Assembly: GCA_942491575.1 (NCBI GenBank)
Contig: CALOBT010000025.1
Location: forward strand, 2,232,001-2,296,000
Direction of reading: 5' to 3'
DNA from: CAZHNW01 sp942491575
GTDB taxonomy: Bacteria > Spirochaetota > UBA4802 > UBA5550
DNA length: 64,000 nt
Position numbers and translations under genes: made by a program. The notes under the pieces are model-generated. The model did no database searches, was not told the DNA's origin, and worked only from the letters and a program-made list of their open reading frames with translations. Positions 9,601-17,875 of the stretch are shown piece by piece; position 1 is the stretch's first letter, and every line of letters starts with the position of its first letter.

Positions 9601-9702
9601 GCAATCCGTCCCCTCGGTAACGGGCCGGAGCCACCTGCAAAGAACGCCAGAAATCCCATGATACCGGGCAACCTGCCTGGCCGGGGGAGCCGCTACTGCT
9701 GA
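6670..9702 (+). CDS. dnaE2: DnaE2/ImuC error-prone DNA polymerase III alpha subunit
   Basis: 1010 residues from the ATG at 6670, inside the end of the preceding gene (8-base overlap, coupled translation). The reading frame stays open back to 6208, but that part is antisense-like overlap with the upstream gene and lacks the family N terminus. The protein begins with a PHP domain (FVHLFVRSNFSLLYGTIP) in which metal ligands of the canonical HLHVHS motif are changed to F and R. The polymerase core carries PDIDVDFAWDERD (two catalytic Asp) and GIMVYQEDV (third). A C-terminal OB fold follows (KITIVGWPVTQKAI). The length and absence of a tau-binding extension fit DnaE2 rather than DnaE1. It acts in damage-induced mutagenic synthesis with an ImuB partner. 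A palindromic insertion-like segment lies at 7062-7114. Confidence 0.9.
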   Translation: MPEKFVHLFVRSNFSLLYGTIPIDELVIRAAEDGCRCLALTDINNLYGVHEFIAECGKKNIRPIIGAEARHKNQRAVVLTKNRMGFSNLCQLLTAIKGDSGEGLSELLCRFGDGNVILTDDENLLEQMATPNHCKQPGVKTPGLFAMILPWSHRIVPAARRLGIPLVTAGEVTLAADDDFLTHRVLRSVAKQAAISALDPADSADPRSIYFPPEKAFEKFYGFEEAIANTAAIAEMCTFDHIFEGYIFPDYRQIDGFDPAVFLRERTYAGAEVRYGELSESVLERIEYELGIIQTKGFDAYFLVVADIVSRTERTCGRGSGAASIVAYCLGITNVDPIRHDLYFERFLNPDRKDPPDIDVDFAWDERDAIIDETMEHFGRDRCAMVATHIHFKSAGALRDTARSYGIPDAEISSFEKAFDRSETGEIPELDDTWREIIAVAGRIRGFPKHISVHVGGLVITPEPINHYVPVETAPKGVPVIAWDKDGAEASGLVKIDLLGNRSLAVIRDALHDIRGDGEEVDFFKTDPLTDPATKKLLARGDSMGVFYVESPATRQLQKKAATGDFEHLVIHSSIIRPAANRFINKYIDRLRGARWEPLHPRLDHILRETYGIMVYQEDVSKAAIALADFSPAEADGLRKILTKKNKDEKLAACRLQFYQGAARNGVSEETCDKIWEMISSFDGYSFCKPHSASYAMVSFQSAYLKAHYPAHFMAAVISNCGGYYTPGAYISEARRMGITILPPDINESHFRYRGTGMTIRVGFMAVGSLQAATVRAILEERKSRGPFTSMENLLHRLRLSPSDLELLISIGACDSIAGGRNRPRLLWTALLNNSRKEETTGSLFEAAVAAPPAKDMPPGEKMRLQYRSLGFLCDRHPLFFWEQEMTPRQQIRAGELRSHLDEKITIVGWPVTQKAILTGTGQPMIFVSFEDETDIFETVFFPAAYRRCAHLLEAGVPFLIRGTVQDDRGALNIQVEAIRPLGNGPEPPAKNARNPMIPGNLPGRGSRYC
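7062..7114. repeat. Palindromic element inside the dnaE2 reading frame
   Basis: Perfect 13-bp arms GAATCATTGCAAA (7062-7074) and its complement (7102-7114) enclose two CCCGGG blocks (7078-7083, 7093-7098) that can also pair. The 53-bp segment is read through in frame and encodes roughly residues PNHCKQPGVKTPGLFAMI, just before the conserved LPWSHR. It resembles palindromic elements that insert in coding frames, but no second copy was found in this window. Confidence 0.6.
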
Positions 9703-9705
9703 AAA

Positions 9706-12543
9706 TCACTCGTTGATAATTTTATTCAGCCTCCCGATAACCTCGTTAATGCTGTAGGGTTTTTTTATAAATCCCATGGCCCCCAGTTCAATTGCCTTCT
9801 GAATCCGTTCATCCATGGCAAAACCGGAACTCATCAAAACCTTCACCGAAGGATTGATCTCCCTTAACTCACGGAAAACCTCGAGGCCTGTTTTTTTAGG
9901 CATGGAGAGATCAAGAATCACCGCCTCACAGGTCTCCCTGTATTTTCTATAGGTTTCAATTCCCTCTTCGGCACCCACGGCGGTTACTACGGTAAATCCA
10001 CGCTGAAAAAGCATCTCTTCGGCTACGGCAAGTATATCCTCTTCATCATCAATTATTAGAACATTCCCTTTCCCTATTAACTTCTCTCTGTTATCCATGA
10101 TTCCGGTGATCTCTTTTTTCTCTTTGGAATATTCAGGGAGATAAACCGAAAAAGTTGTCCCCTTCCCCTTCTCAGAATTGACATTGATGAAGCCATTATG
10201 TTTTTTTAAAATGCCGTAGACCATGGCAAGCCCAAGGCCGGTCCCCTCTTCCTTATTTTTAGTTGTAAAAAAGGGATCGAATATCTGATTTACAGTAACT
10301 TCATCCATTCCAACACCGGTATCGGTTACCGAAATCTTAAAATATTTTTGGACTTCAGAAACTTTACCCCGGAAAATACCGGGGGAATCCCTGATATCAA
10401 TTTTCATTATTTCAACCGTGAGCGTTCCCCCCTCTTTTTCTCCTTCACTTCTCATCACGGTCATCGCGTGAGAAGCATTGACACAGAGATTTAAAAGGGC
10501 CTGATTGATCTGGGTTTCATCAGCCTCTATAAAGATATCATCCTCGGGGATATTAAAAATAATATCAACTGACTTGGGAAAACTGTTACGGGCAATTTCA
10601 TAAATATTATGTAATGAGTCATTAAGCCTGATTTGCGTAAAATGACTATCCTGTTTTCGGGAAAGGGTGAGCAGCTGTTTTACGATATCAGCTCCCCGCA
10701 GGGATGCCTTTTTAAGGATAGAGAGATATTTTTCTATCTTTTCACGGTTTGTTAAAACCTCCTTTCCGAGAACATTTCCCAGTATCTCAATGCTGCCCAT
10801 CATACCACTTAAGATATTATTGAAATCATGGGCGATCCCCCCCGCAAGGGTGCCGATGGCCTCCATCTTCTGAGCCTGTGTCAGGTGGTGTTGTATTCTT
10901 TCCTTTTCCTGAATTTCATAAACCAGGGCATCTTCTATTTTTTTGCGCACCGCAATATCCCACGCCAGGTCAGAAAGCTGGGTTATCATGCCGATGTCAT
11001 ATTCATCATAACCTGATAATTTATTACCTACACCGATGATGGCAACAATAAGATTATTACGGATTACGGGAAAAAGAAGTTCACGAGCAATCGGGACATG
11101 TCCTTCAGGGAGTCCCTTTCTATACGGGAGACTCTCATATTCATTATGAATCACAGGGCCTTTAGTGTAAATACAATCTGTCCAGACTCCGGCCCTTTCA
11201 ATATCATAGTGAGTTTCACCTTCTGCATTACACATGTTTTTTGTAGTATTTGTAGACCAGGCCTGAAGAACAATAGTTTTCTGATCGGATTCTATAAAAT
11301 GAAAAAAGCCGACTGAACTGTTTGTCAATTTTTCAGCCTCATCCAGGGTTTTAACCAGCAACTCGTTGAGGGTACAATTATAGGAATATTCAAGAATGGC
11401 AAGGCGGGCAGCAGCAATTTTCTCAGCACGTTTTCTTTCGGTAATATTCCGAAACGCTGCAACCCTGAATTTTTTTCCTTCCCAACTTATATTATGCGCT
11501 TCGATCTCTACGGGAAGTATTTTTCCGTTTTTGTGTACAACCTCCGCTTCGTAGGGTTTCGCATGTTCGAGCTTAACATTTTCCCTGACAAAATCCTGTG
11601 TTTCAGGAGATATCAGCATATCTATCAGATCTACACCAGCAAGTTCTTTCGGCTCATACCCGAACATTTTCTGAAACCTGAGATTGGAATCTATATATTT
11701 TGCATCCTTATGTATCAGGATCCCCTCAAAGGAGAGACTGGAAAGTTTCCTGAATCTTTCCTCGCTTTCCCGGAGCGCCTCCTTTACTTTTTTTCTTTCG
11801 GAAATATCCCTTACGGCACCCCAGAGAAAAAATTCCCCCGTCTCTACATTTTCAAAACGATAGGTTTCCAGTTCAATGGGAAAAATAGTCCCATCCCTGT
11901 GAATATATTCCTTTTCATAGGTATCTGAAAATCCCCTTGTAAGAAGCTGTTTCTCTATAATTTCAACCTGCTCCCACTTCCGCCATTTAAGGGGAGTGAC
12001 ATCATCTAAATTCTTTTTTTTCAATTCCTCAAGTGAATACCCCAGCATGTCGCAATAGGCCTGGTTGGCGTCTATGATATTTCGGTCGACGCTGATCATG
12101 ACGATGCCGTCCCTGCTTCCTTCGAAAAGGGCGCGGTACCGTTGTTCACTTTCCCTTAACTTTTCATAAATTTTATTAAAGGGAGTAAGGTCGACGAAGG
12201 TGGTGATGTAGATGTCATCCAATGAGGAAAATTTGAATTCAATGTCACGTACCGTACCGTCTTTGCAGGTTACCCTGGCTTCAATGGGAACAAATTTTTC
12301 ACCGGTTTCAAGGTATTTCTCAACAGCAGCAAACCATTTCCGTTCCACTTCATTTCTATAAGTTTCATCAGGGTAGGCCCTTGGAAACCAATCATCAACA
12401 TGGGGAAGATCACTGGAAGTATAACCGAAAAGTTCAACGAACATATCGTTTAATTTATAAAAAATTCCGTTTGAGTCATAAATGACCATGGCCACTGGGG
12501 AGGCCTGAATTATCTGCCACAACTGTTCTTCGGTTGCCTTCAT
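9706..12543 (-). CDS. Soluble hybrid histidine kinase: PAS-PAS-PAS-GAF-HisKA-HATPase-REC
   Basis: 945 residues with no membrane segment. Three PAS domains occupy about residues 5-115, 125-250 and 265-375. A GAF_2-type domain follows (about 385-545; AGVWTDCIYTKGPVIHN). The HisKA phosphoacceptor lies in GGIAHDFNNIL. The HATPase carries NLCVNASHAM, DTGVGMD and GTGLGLAMVYGILKKHNG. A C-terminal receiver starts VLIIDDEEDILAVAEEML, with its phospho-Asp in AVILDLSMPKKTG. It probably senses a cytoplasmic redox or ligand signal and phosphorylates its own receiver or a partner. No DNA-binding partner is adjacent. It is convergent with dnaE2, with only 3 bases between the stops, and is much richer in AT than that operon. 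Confidence 0.9.
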   Translation of the reverse strand: MKATEEQLWQIIQASPVAMVIYDSNGIFYKLNDMFVELFGYTSSDLPHVDDWFPRAYPDETYRNEVERKWFAAVEKYLETGEKFVPIEARVTCKDGTVRDIEFKFSSLDDIYITTFVDLTPFNKIYEKLRESEQRYRALFEGSRDGIVMISVDRNIIDANQAYCDMLGYSLEELKKKNLDDVTPLKWRKWEQVEIIEKQLLTRGFSDTYEKEYIHRDGTIFPIELETYRFENVETGEFFLWGAVRDISERKKVKEALRESEERFRKLSSLSFEGILIHKDAKYIDSNLRFQKMFGYEPKELAGVDLIDMLISPETQDFVRENVKLEHAKPYEAEVVHKNGKILPVEIEAHNISWEGKKFRVAAFRNITERKRAEKIAAARLAILEYSYNCTLNELLVKTLDEAEKLTNSSVGFFHFIESDQKTIVLQAWSTNTTKNMCNAEGETHYDIERAGVWTDCIYTKGPVIHNEYESLPYRKGLPEGHVPIARELLFPVIRNNLIVAIIGVGNKLSGYDEYDIGMITQLSDLAWDIAVRKKIEDALVYEIQEKERIQHHLTQAQKMEAIGTLAGGIAHDFNNILSGMMGSIEILGNVLGKEVLTNREKIEKYLSILKKASLRGADIVKQLLTLSRKQDSHFTQIRLNDSLHNIYEIARNSFPKSVDIIFNIPEDDIFIEADETQINQALLNLCVNASHAMTVMRSEGEKEGGTLTVEIMKIDIRDSPGIFRGKVSEVQKYFKISVTDTGVGMDEVTVNQIFDPFFTTKNKEEGTGLGLAMVYGILKKHNGFINVNSEKGKGTTFSVYLPEYSKEKKEITGIMDNREKLIGKGNVLIIDDEEDILAVAEEMLFQRGFTVVTAVGAEEGIETYRKYRETCEAVILDLSMPKKTGLEVFRELREINPSVKVLMSSGFAMDERIQKAIELGAMGFIKKPYSINEVIGRLNKIINE

Positions 12544-12804
12544 AGATGTTTCGCATCACTCTGCTTTTGATATATTCAGGAATTATAGCACCTGTATCAG
12601 CAATAGGCAAGTACTATTGGGGCTCTATGCCCTTTGGAATAATCAGTCTGACACCCCGGCAACCTGTGAGCTGCAGGACCTCTCGACTTTTTTATGAGAG
12701 AATGGAAAGAGGTAAGCATTTGCCCCCTTCAGAGACCTGTTTAATTTATCCGGGAATTTCCCAGCAAATATTTTCACTAAATCGAAAATATTTCCCTTTC
12801 CAAC

Positions 12805-12833
12805 TTGACGAAACCAGAAAAATTGACTATTTT
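12805..12833 (+). promoter_or_regulatory. Predicted sigma-70-type promoter of the ArsR operon
   Basis: TTGACG at 12805-12810 and TATTTT at 12828-12833 are separated by 17 bp. The transcription start would fall at about 12840, inside the 16-bp palindrome at 12838-12853. Confidence 0.5.
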
Positions 12834-12837
12834 ATAC

Positions 12838-12853
12838 TTCGATAATTATCGAA
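12838..12853. promoter_or_regulatory. Perfect 16-bp palindrome, probable ArsR operator
   Basis: TTCGATAATTATCGAA reads identically on both strands. It covers the predicted start of transcription, 13 bp before the ArsR start codon. ArsR-family repressors usually bind such AT-rich dyads at their own promoter. Assignment to this ArsR protein is inference. Confidence 0.6.
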
Positions 12854-12866
12854 ATGTAAAACAATT

Positions 12867-13157
12867 ATGAATACAAAAGATATCACACGAATAATGAAGG
12901 CCCTCTCCAATGAGAACCGTCTGGAACTCTACCTGGAGATTGCCCGCATGGAAGAGACATGTTTCGAAGATAATAATACGGGATGTTATATTCAGCAACT
13001 TAAATGCCAGCTGGATATAGGCGCACCGACAATTTCTCATCACCTTAAGGAGCTTGAAAATGCAGGGCTCATCATCACTCAACGAAGGGGCAAATACCTT
13101 ATTGCCCGAATCAATCATGAAACGAAAGAACAGGTTCAGTCCTTTCTCTCTTTTTAA
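12867..13157 (+). CDS. ArsR/SmtB-family winged-helix repressor
   Basis: 96 residues. The N-terminal ITRIMKALSNENRLELYLEIARM is the typical ArsR entry helix pair. TISHHLKELENAGLIITQRRGKYLIARIN is the recognition helix and wing. Three cysteines (CFEDNNTGC and KCQL) lie near the start of the DNA-binding region and could bind metal or sense thiols, although the ELCVCDL motif of arsenic sensors is absent. A palindrome overlaps its predicted transcription start, so autorepression is likely. Two nitroreductase-family genes follow on the same strand (63 bp and 8 bp gaps) and are the probable regulated targets. Confidence 0.9.
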   Translation: MNTKDITRIMKALSNENRLELYLEIARMEETCFEDNNTGCYIQQLKCQLDIGAPTISHHLKELENAGLIITQRRGKYLIARINHETKEQVQSFLSF

Positions 13158-13220
13158 AATCATGCAGGAAGTGAGGGCTTCCTCAATCCGGACTTCAAAA
13201 AAATAAACAAGGAAAACAAA

Positions 13221-14078
13221 ATGACCTTTAAACAGCCAGTAAACAAACTAATTGAAAAAAGGTACTCATGCCGAAGCTATACCCCGGAACCAATCGAGAG
13301 GAGTAAAACTGAGGAGGTGGAGTCGTTTTTACAAAGCGAACTGAAAGGCCCCTTTAATAGCGACAGCCGATTCGAATTGATCACTGCAACTGACCGGGAA
13401 CGGTCATCCATGAAAAACCTGGGTACCTACGGCCTGATTAAAAATCCTGCCGGATTTATCATAGGGACCGTATCCCCTTCCGGGCATTATCTTGAAGACT
13501 TCGGCTACCTGATGGAAAAAATAATCCTTAAGGCTACTGACCTTGACCTCGGCACCTGCTGGCTCGGGGGGACCTTCAACCGCAGTTCATTCGCAGAACG
13601 AATAAATCTGCAGGAGAAGGAAGTAATTCCAGCTGTAACGGCAACGGGAAACATAGCCCCAAGGCGCACCATCCGCGATGGAATTTCCCGCAGGGTGGCG
13701 AAATCCGATCACCGGAGATCATGGCAGAATATTTTCTTTGACGGAAAACCCGGTAATCCCCTCGAAAAAAATACCGCTGGAGAATATACAGAAATACTGG
13801 AATTAATGCGCCTCGCTCCCTCCGCATCAAACAAGCAGCCATGGCGAATCATTAAAGATAAAAACACCTTTCACTTTTTCCTTCAGCGGGATGAAAAGTA
13901 CACACGGCAGCTCAACAGATTCAAAACTGAAGATCTTCAGCGGGTAGATATGGGGATCGCACTCTGCCATTTCGAACTTGCCGCGAAAGAAGCGCACCTG
14001 AAGGGAAAACTGATATTAGAAAATCCCGGCATTGAATTTTCTGAAGCAGAATATATTGCGTCATGGAAGGGGGAATAA
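13221..14078 (+). CDS. TM-nitroreductase-like flavoprotein
   Basis: 285 residues. The N terminus KLIEKRYSCRSYTPEPIE is the usual FMN-binding start of the nitroreductase fold. It is followed by LTKATDLDLGTCWLGGTFNR-like sequence (ATDLDLGTCWLGGTFNR) and a second half with ELMRLAPSASNKQPWRIIK. Two nitroreductase-like halves in one chain match the TM_nitroreductase (PF14512) family. Members probably use FMN to reduce nitro or other electrophilic compounds, but substrates are mostly unknown. It sits between the ArsR repressor and a ferredoxin-nitroreductase fusion, with 8 bp to the latter, which supports one operon for stress-induced reduction. Confidence 0.8.
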   Translation: MTFKQPVNKLIEKRYSCRSYTPEPIERSKTEEVESFLQSELKGPFNSDSRFELITATDRERSSMKNLGTYGLIKNPAGFIIGTVSPSGHYLEDFGYLMEKIILKATDLDLGTCWLGGTFNRSSFAERINLQEKEVIPAVTATGNIAPRRTIRDGISRRVAKSDHRRSWQNIFFDGKPGNPLEKNTAGEYTEILELMRLAPSASNKQPWRIIKDKNTFHFFLQRDEKYTRQLNRFKTEDLQRVDMGIALCHFELAAKEAHLKGKLILENPGIEFSEAEYIASWKGE

Positions 14079-14086
14079 CAGGCATT

Positions 14087-14980
14087 ATGTACACAGAAAA
14101 ATTGATCCACAACCCCTCCCTCTGTAAAAACTGCGGCTTGTGCATTGATGCATGTTTCCGAAAAAACTTTTACACCGACGAAAGAGATCGAGTAAGCCTT
14201 AAGGATGGCTATGAAAAAAACTGTATTCTCTGCGGCCACTGCACCTCCGCATGTCTCTCCGCGGGGGCCCTCACCATTTCAGGGGAAGAGTGGTCGCGAG
14301 GAGAAGACAGCATCCGAATCCCCGGCAGGGAAGCTGTAATGGACCTCCTGAAGGGGCGGCGAAGCCGCAGAAAATTTTCCGATACCGACGTCACCGATGA
14401 TGAACTCGATACTCTCCTGAATGCTGCACGTTATGCTCCATCGGGACACAACAGCCAGAATTATCATTTTACGGTGACCAATGACAGGGGAAAAATCAGA
14501 ACCATCGGTGAAGCTGTCCTGATTTTCTACGGCAAAATTACTTCACTCCTGTCGAATAGACTCACTCGACCACTGGTATACCTGGCATCCGGAAAAAGCA
14601 ACTACCATGTACTGATGGAGATGAGGCACCGACTGGAAAACCATCAGAAGATATTCAGGGAAACAGGTTCCATAGAAATGACCTGGGATGCCCCGGCAAT
14701 GATCATGATTCATGGACCGGAAGGTGGAGCAACCGCCACCAACTGCGCCCTTGCGGGGAGCCACATCATGTTTCAGGCTGAGGCAATGGGCCTCGGCACC
14801 TGTATCCTCGGTCTCCTCGGCGGAGGCATTAGCCATGCCGCAAAGGATCTGAACAGGGCTGGCATTTCAATTCCAAAAGGCCATAGCGTCTACATGATAC
14901 TGGCCGTGGGGCACCCCGATGGTAATGAAAAATTCAAAAAGGTTCCGCCGCGGCGACAGGCTAAGGTTACCCGGATTTAA
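14087..14980 (+). CDS. Ferredoxin-nitroreductase fusion protein
   Basis: 297 residues from the ATG at 14087, which follows GGGGGAA; an in-frame ATG at 14063 lies inside the previous gene. The N-terminal 65 residues hold two 4Fe-4S motifs (CKNCGLCIDAC and CILCGHCTSAC). The remainder is a nitroreductase domain (LLKGRRSRRKFSDTDV, LNAARYAPSGHNSQNYHF, AEAMGLGTCILGLLGGG, ILAVGHPDG). Such fusions are common in anaerobes, where ferredoxin supplies electrons to FMN. It ends the ArsR-linked operon; a terminator follows at 15010-15063. Confidence 0.9.
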   Translation: MYTEKLIHNPSLCKNCGLCIDACFRKNFYTDERDRVSLKDGYEKNCILCGHCTSACLSAGALTISGEEWSRGEDSIRIPGREAVMDLLKGRRSRRKFSDTDVTDDELDTLLNAARYAPSGHNSQNYHFTVTNDRGKIRTIGEAVLIFYGKITSLLSNRLTRPLVYLASGKSNYHVLMEMRHRLENHQKIFRETGSIEMTWDAPAMIMIHGPEGGATATNCALAGSHIMFQAEAMGLGTCILGLLGGGISHAAKDLNRAGISIPKGHSVYMILAVGHPDGNEKFKKVPPRRQAKVTRI

Positions 14981-15009
14981 ATGTCATGATAATAATTATG
15001 TTATAACGC

Positions 15010-15063
15010 CCCTGCGGGACCATTGCAATCGAGCCCCCCTCGAAATGGTCCCGCGGGTTTTAA
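15010..15063 (+). terminator. Intrinsic terminator after the nitroreductase operon
   Basis: Arms 15011-15024 and 15044-15057 (one mismatch in 14) form a GC-rich stem with a 19-base loop, followed by TTTTAAA. It ends 27 bp before the methyltransferase start codon, so that gene may need its own promoter or read-through. Confidence 0.7.
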
Positions 15064-15084
15064 ATATCCAACAAGGAAAACACA

Positions 15085-15816
15085 ATGGACTTCTACACCA
15101 GCATCTGCACCTACTACGATAATATCTTTCCCTTCAGTCCCCCCCAGCGCGACTTCGTGGAGCTGACACTGAAAGACATTCCCGATGCCAGGATCCTTGA
15201 TATCGGATGCGGCACCGGAAACCTTGCCATCAGCCTGGCGGTAAAGGGATACAGAGTTGTAGCAATTGATTATGAAAGAGCAATGATTGAGGCGGCAGAA
15301 AAGAAAAAAAATCACGGCTTGGACAATCTCAGATTCAAATATATGGACATGCTCAAGGTTGCCCATGAATATGAAGCCGGGTCCTTCGACGGCGTAGTCT
15401 GCTTCGGAAATACTCTGGTGCACCTGCTAAATATCTCCGATATTAAAAAATTTATTTCCGCTGTCTCTTCTGTTCTGCGGGAGGGTGGCATCATGATGCT
15501 GCAGATTCTTAATTATGACTATATCCTTGATGAAGGAGTAGATAAACTTCCCCCCATAGAAAATGAGGTTATTTCCTTCACCAGATCATATGGTTTCAGG
15601 GAGGACGGTCTCATTAATTTCAATACAGAGTTGATGATTCATGAAACAGGAAATACTGTCACCAACAGTATCACCCTGATGCCCGTAAGAAAAAATACAC
15701 TTTCCGAAATCATTACCGCCGCCGGTTTCACAAGAATTGAATATTTCGGTGACTTTAAAATGAATCCCCTTGCGGCGACATCGATGCCCCTGGTAGTGAA
15801 GGCTTTGAAGAAATAA
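15085..15816 (+). CDS. Class I SAM-dependent methyltransferase
   Basis: 243 residues. The start follows AAGGAAAACACA. Motif I is ILDIGCGTGNLAISLA. The acidic end of beta-2 is VVAIDYERAMIEAAE. FDGVVCFGNTLVHL and LREGGIMMLQILNYD are motifs IV to V. The N terminus (FYTSICTYYDNIFPF) and overall length fit small-molecule methyltransferases of the Methyltransf_25 type. The acceptor cannot be named. It is isolated between a terminator and a lipoprotein gene. Confidence 0.85.
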   Translation: MDFYTSICTYYDNIFPFSPPQRDFVELTLKDIPDARILDIGCGTGNLAISLAVKGYRVVAIDYERAMIEAAEKKKNHGLDNLRFKYMDMLKVAHEYEAGSFDGVVCFGNTLVHLLNISDIKKFISAVSSVLREGGIMMLQILNYDYILDEGVDKLPPIENEVISFTRSYGFREDGLINFNTELMIHETGNTVTNSITLMPVRKNTLSEIITAAGFTRIEYFGDFKMNPLAATSMPLVVKALKK

Positions 15817-16035
15817 AAACATAAAAGCTGCAAAAGGGCGCCGCTTCAGTAAAAACTCATACAGCTTCAAAGCTGACAATTATAGATATATCCTCCCCGG
15901 ATTTTTTTTTAAAACATAATTTTTTTGCGAACGTTCCCCTTATTTCTTCTGTCTACAATAGAGAAGCAGGAGAGAAGGGCCGCAGCGTGGCTTCTCTCTT
16001 CTCAATTTAGATTTAATTTAAAAAGGAGAAGGATC

Positions 16036-17733
16036 ATGATTACCAGACAAAAAATAACAGTTATCGCAGCTGCAGTTTCCGCCGGTGTGATTCTCGCCTG
16101 TGGGCAGGGAATGGTGAAGCAGGAGGGGAATGAGGACATCATATCCCTGAAAGACGAAACGGAAATACGCAGGGATTACGACCGCAGTAAAATCCGAAAA
16201 ATTCAGGCAGAAGAAAAATCGGTATCCCCTTCAATAGCGAATAAAAAAATGCATGCGAAGGGTGCATCGGGTTTGATGTATGCACCGTCACCTCCCGATA
16301 CAAAAATCATACAGCACAACACGGAAGAATATGACAAAATCAATGAAAATGAATTTAAAGCCGTAAAAAACAATCCCCTGTCAACATTTTCAATTGATGT
16401 GGATACCGCCTCCTATTCAAATATAAGGCGTTATATCAGGTACAACCAGCTACCACCTAAGGACTCAGTACGGATCGAGGAGATGATAAATTATTTCTCC
16501 TATGATTACCCTCAACCCGACGGCAAAGCCCCCTTTAGTATAGTTACGGAAATGTCTTCCTGTCCGTGGAATGGGAAACACAGGCTGGTCCATATCGGAC
16601 TCCAGGGCAGGGATATTGATTATGATAATCTGAAAGCCAGCAACCTTGTCTTTCTTGTTGACTCTTCAGGATCCATGAGTTCACATAATAAACTTCCCCT
16701 TCTAAAAAAATCTTTAAAAATTTTACTTAAAGAATTATCCCGTCGCGACACTATTGCCATTGTCGCCTATGCCGGTTCAGCAGGGCTTGTACTTCCTTCC
16801 ACCCCTGCAAACCAAAAAGAAAAAATACTCAATGCCCTTGACAGTCTTAATGCAGGGGGTTCAACAGCCGGCGGTGCAGGGATAAAACTTGCCTATAAAG
16901 TAGCAAAAAATAATTTCATCCGCGGCGGGAACAACCGCGTTATCCTCGCTACTGATGGAGATTTTAACGTAGGAACATCTTCAACGGGGCACCTGGTTCG
17001 TCTCATTGAAGAGAGAAGAAAGGATGACATCTTCCTGACCATAATCGGTTTCGGCATGGGAAATTATAAAGATGGTCGCATGGAACAGATCAGCAATGCC
17101 GGAAATGGAAATTACTTCTACATAGACGGCATCAGGGAGGCCCGTAAGGTTTTCAAAACAGACATGCGGGCGACCCTATTTACCATTGCAAAGGATGTTA
17201 AAATTCAGATAGAATTTAATCCTGCACTCGTGAAGGCCTACAGGCTCGTGGGATACGAAAACCGAATCATGGCTGCAGAGGACTTCAACAATGACAAAAA
17301 GGATGCTGGAGAACTCGGCGCAGGACATACCGTTACTGCCCTCTATGAAATCATTCCTGCAGGATCAAAGGAAAAGCTGCACGGTGTGGATCCCCTGAAA
17401 TATCAGGAACATATAGTCCTGAAAAAAGCCGGCAACAGTGATGAAATTATGACTGTTAAACTCCGCTACAAACCGCCAAAGCTGAACCGTAGTCTTCTCA
17501 TTGTACATCCCCTGAAGGATCAGAATATCCGAATGAGAAACACCTCTGATAATTTCAGATTTTCTGCAGCAGTGGCCGGTTTTGGGATGCTCCTGCGGGA
17601 TTCAAAGTTCAAAAATGATTTAACGGCGGAAAGAATTGTCTCCCTTACAAAGGGTTCCCTCGGGAAGGATAAAAACGGGTACCGGCAGGAATTCCTCCGT
17701 ATGGTGGAAACCTGGTCTCTTTTGAAACAATAA
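16036..17733 (+). CDS. VWA-domain lipoprotein, YfbK type
   Basis: 565 residues from the ATG at 16036, preceded by AAGGAGAAGGATC; the frame is open back to 15925 but only this start gives a signal peptide. The lipobox is GVILAC. After a linker rich in charged residues come an N-terminal YfbK-type domain (FSIDVDTASYSNIRRYI), a von Willebrand A domain with an intact MIDAS motif DSSGSMS (D209) and TDGDF, and a C-terminal DUF3520-like region ending in VETWSLLKQ. The family is widespread in envelopes of Gram-negative bacteria; the partner ligand is unknown. A perfect terminator palindrome follows, so it is probably transcribed alone. Confidence 0.9.
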   Translation: MITRQKITVIAAAVSAGVILACGQGMVKQEGNEDIISLKDETEIRRDYDRSKIRKIQAEEKSVSPSIANKKMHAKGASGLMYAPSPPDTKIIQHNTEEYDKINENEFKAVKNNPLSTFSIDVDTASYSNIRRYIRYNQLPPKDSVRIEEMINYFSYDYPQPDGKAPFSIVTEMSSCPWNGKHRLVHIGLQGRDIDYDNLKASNLVFLVDSSGSMSSHNKLPLLKKSLKILLKELSRRDTIAIVAYAGSAGLVLPSTPANQKEKILNALDSLNAGGSTAGGAGIKLAYKVAKNNFIRGGNNRVILATDGDFNVGTSSTGHLVRLIEERRKDDIFLTIIGFGMGNYKDGRMEQISNAGNGNYFYIDGIREARKVFKTDMRATLFTIAKDVKIQIEFNPALVKAYRLVGYENRIMAAEDFNNDKKDAGELGAGHTVTALYEIIPAGSKEKLHGVDPLKYQEHIVLKKAGNSDEIMTVKLRYKPPKLNRSLLIVHPLKDQNIRMRNTSDNFRFSAAVAGFGMLLRDSKFKNDLTAERIVSLTKGSLGKDKNGYRQEFLRMVETWSLLKQ

Positions 17734-17756
17734 ATGTATTAATCGAAGGCGAGCAA

Positions 17757-17786
17757 TGAAGGTGCGGTTGGCCAACCGCACCTTCA
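17757..17786 (+). terminator. Terminator hairpin, 30-bp perfect palindrome
   Basis: The two 15-base halves meet at 17771/17772 and are fully complementary, followed by a short T-rich stretch. It lies 24 bp after the VWA stop codon. Confidence 0.6.
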
Positions 17787-17875
17787 TTTCATGTAGAAAA
17801 ATTAAAAAAACACTTGTCCCCTCCCACCGGTTTTCTATAGCCTGTATCAAATACTTCCTGAATCGGGATAATATC

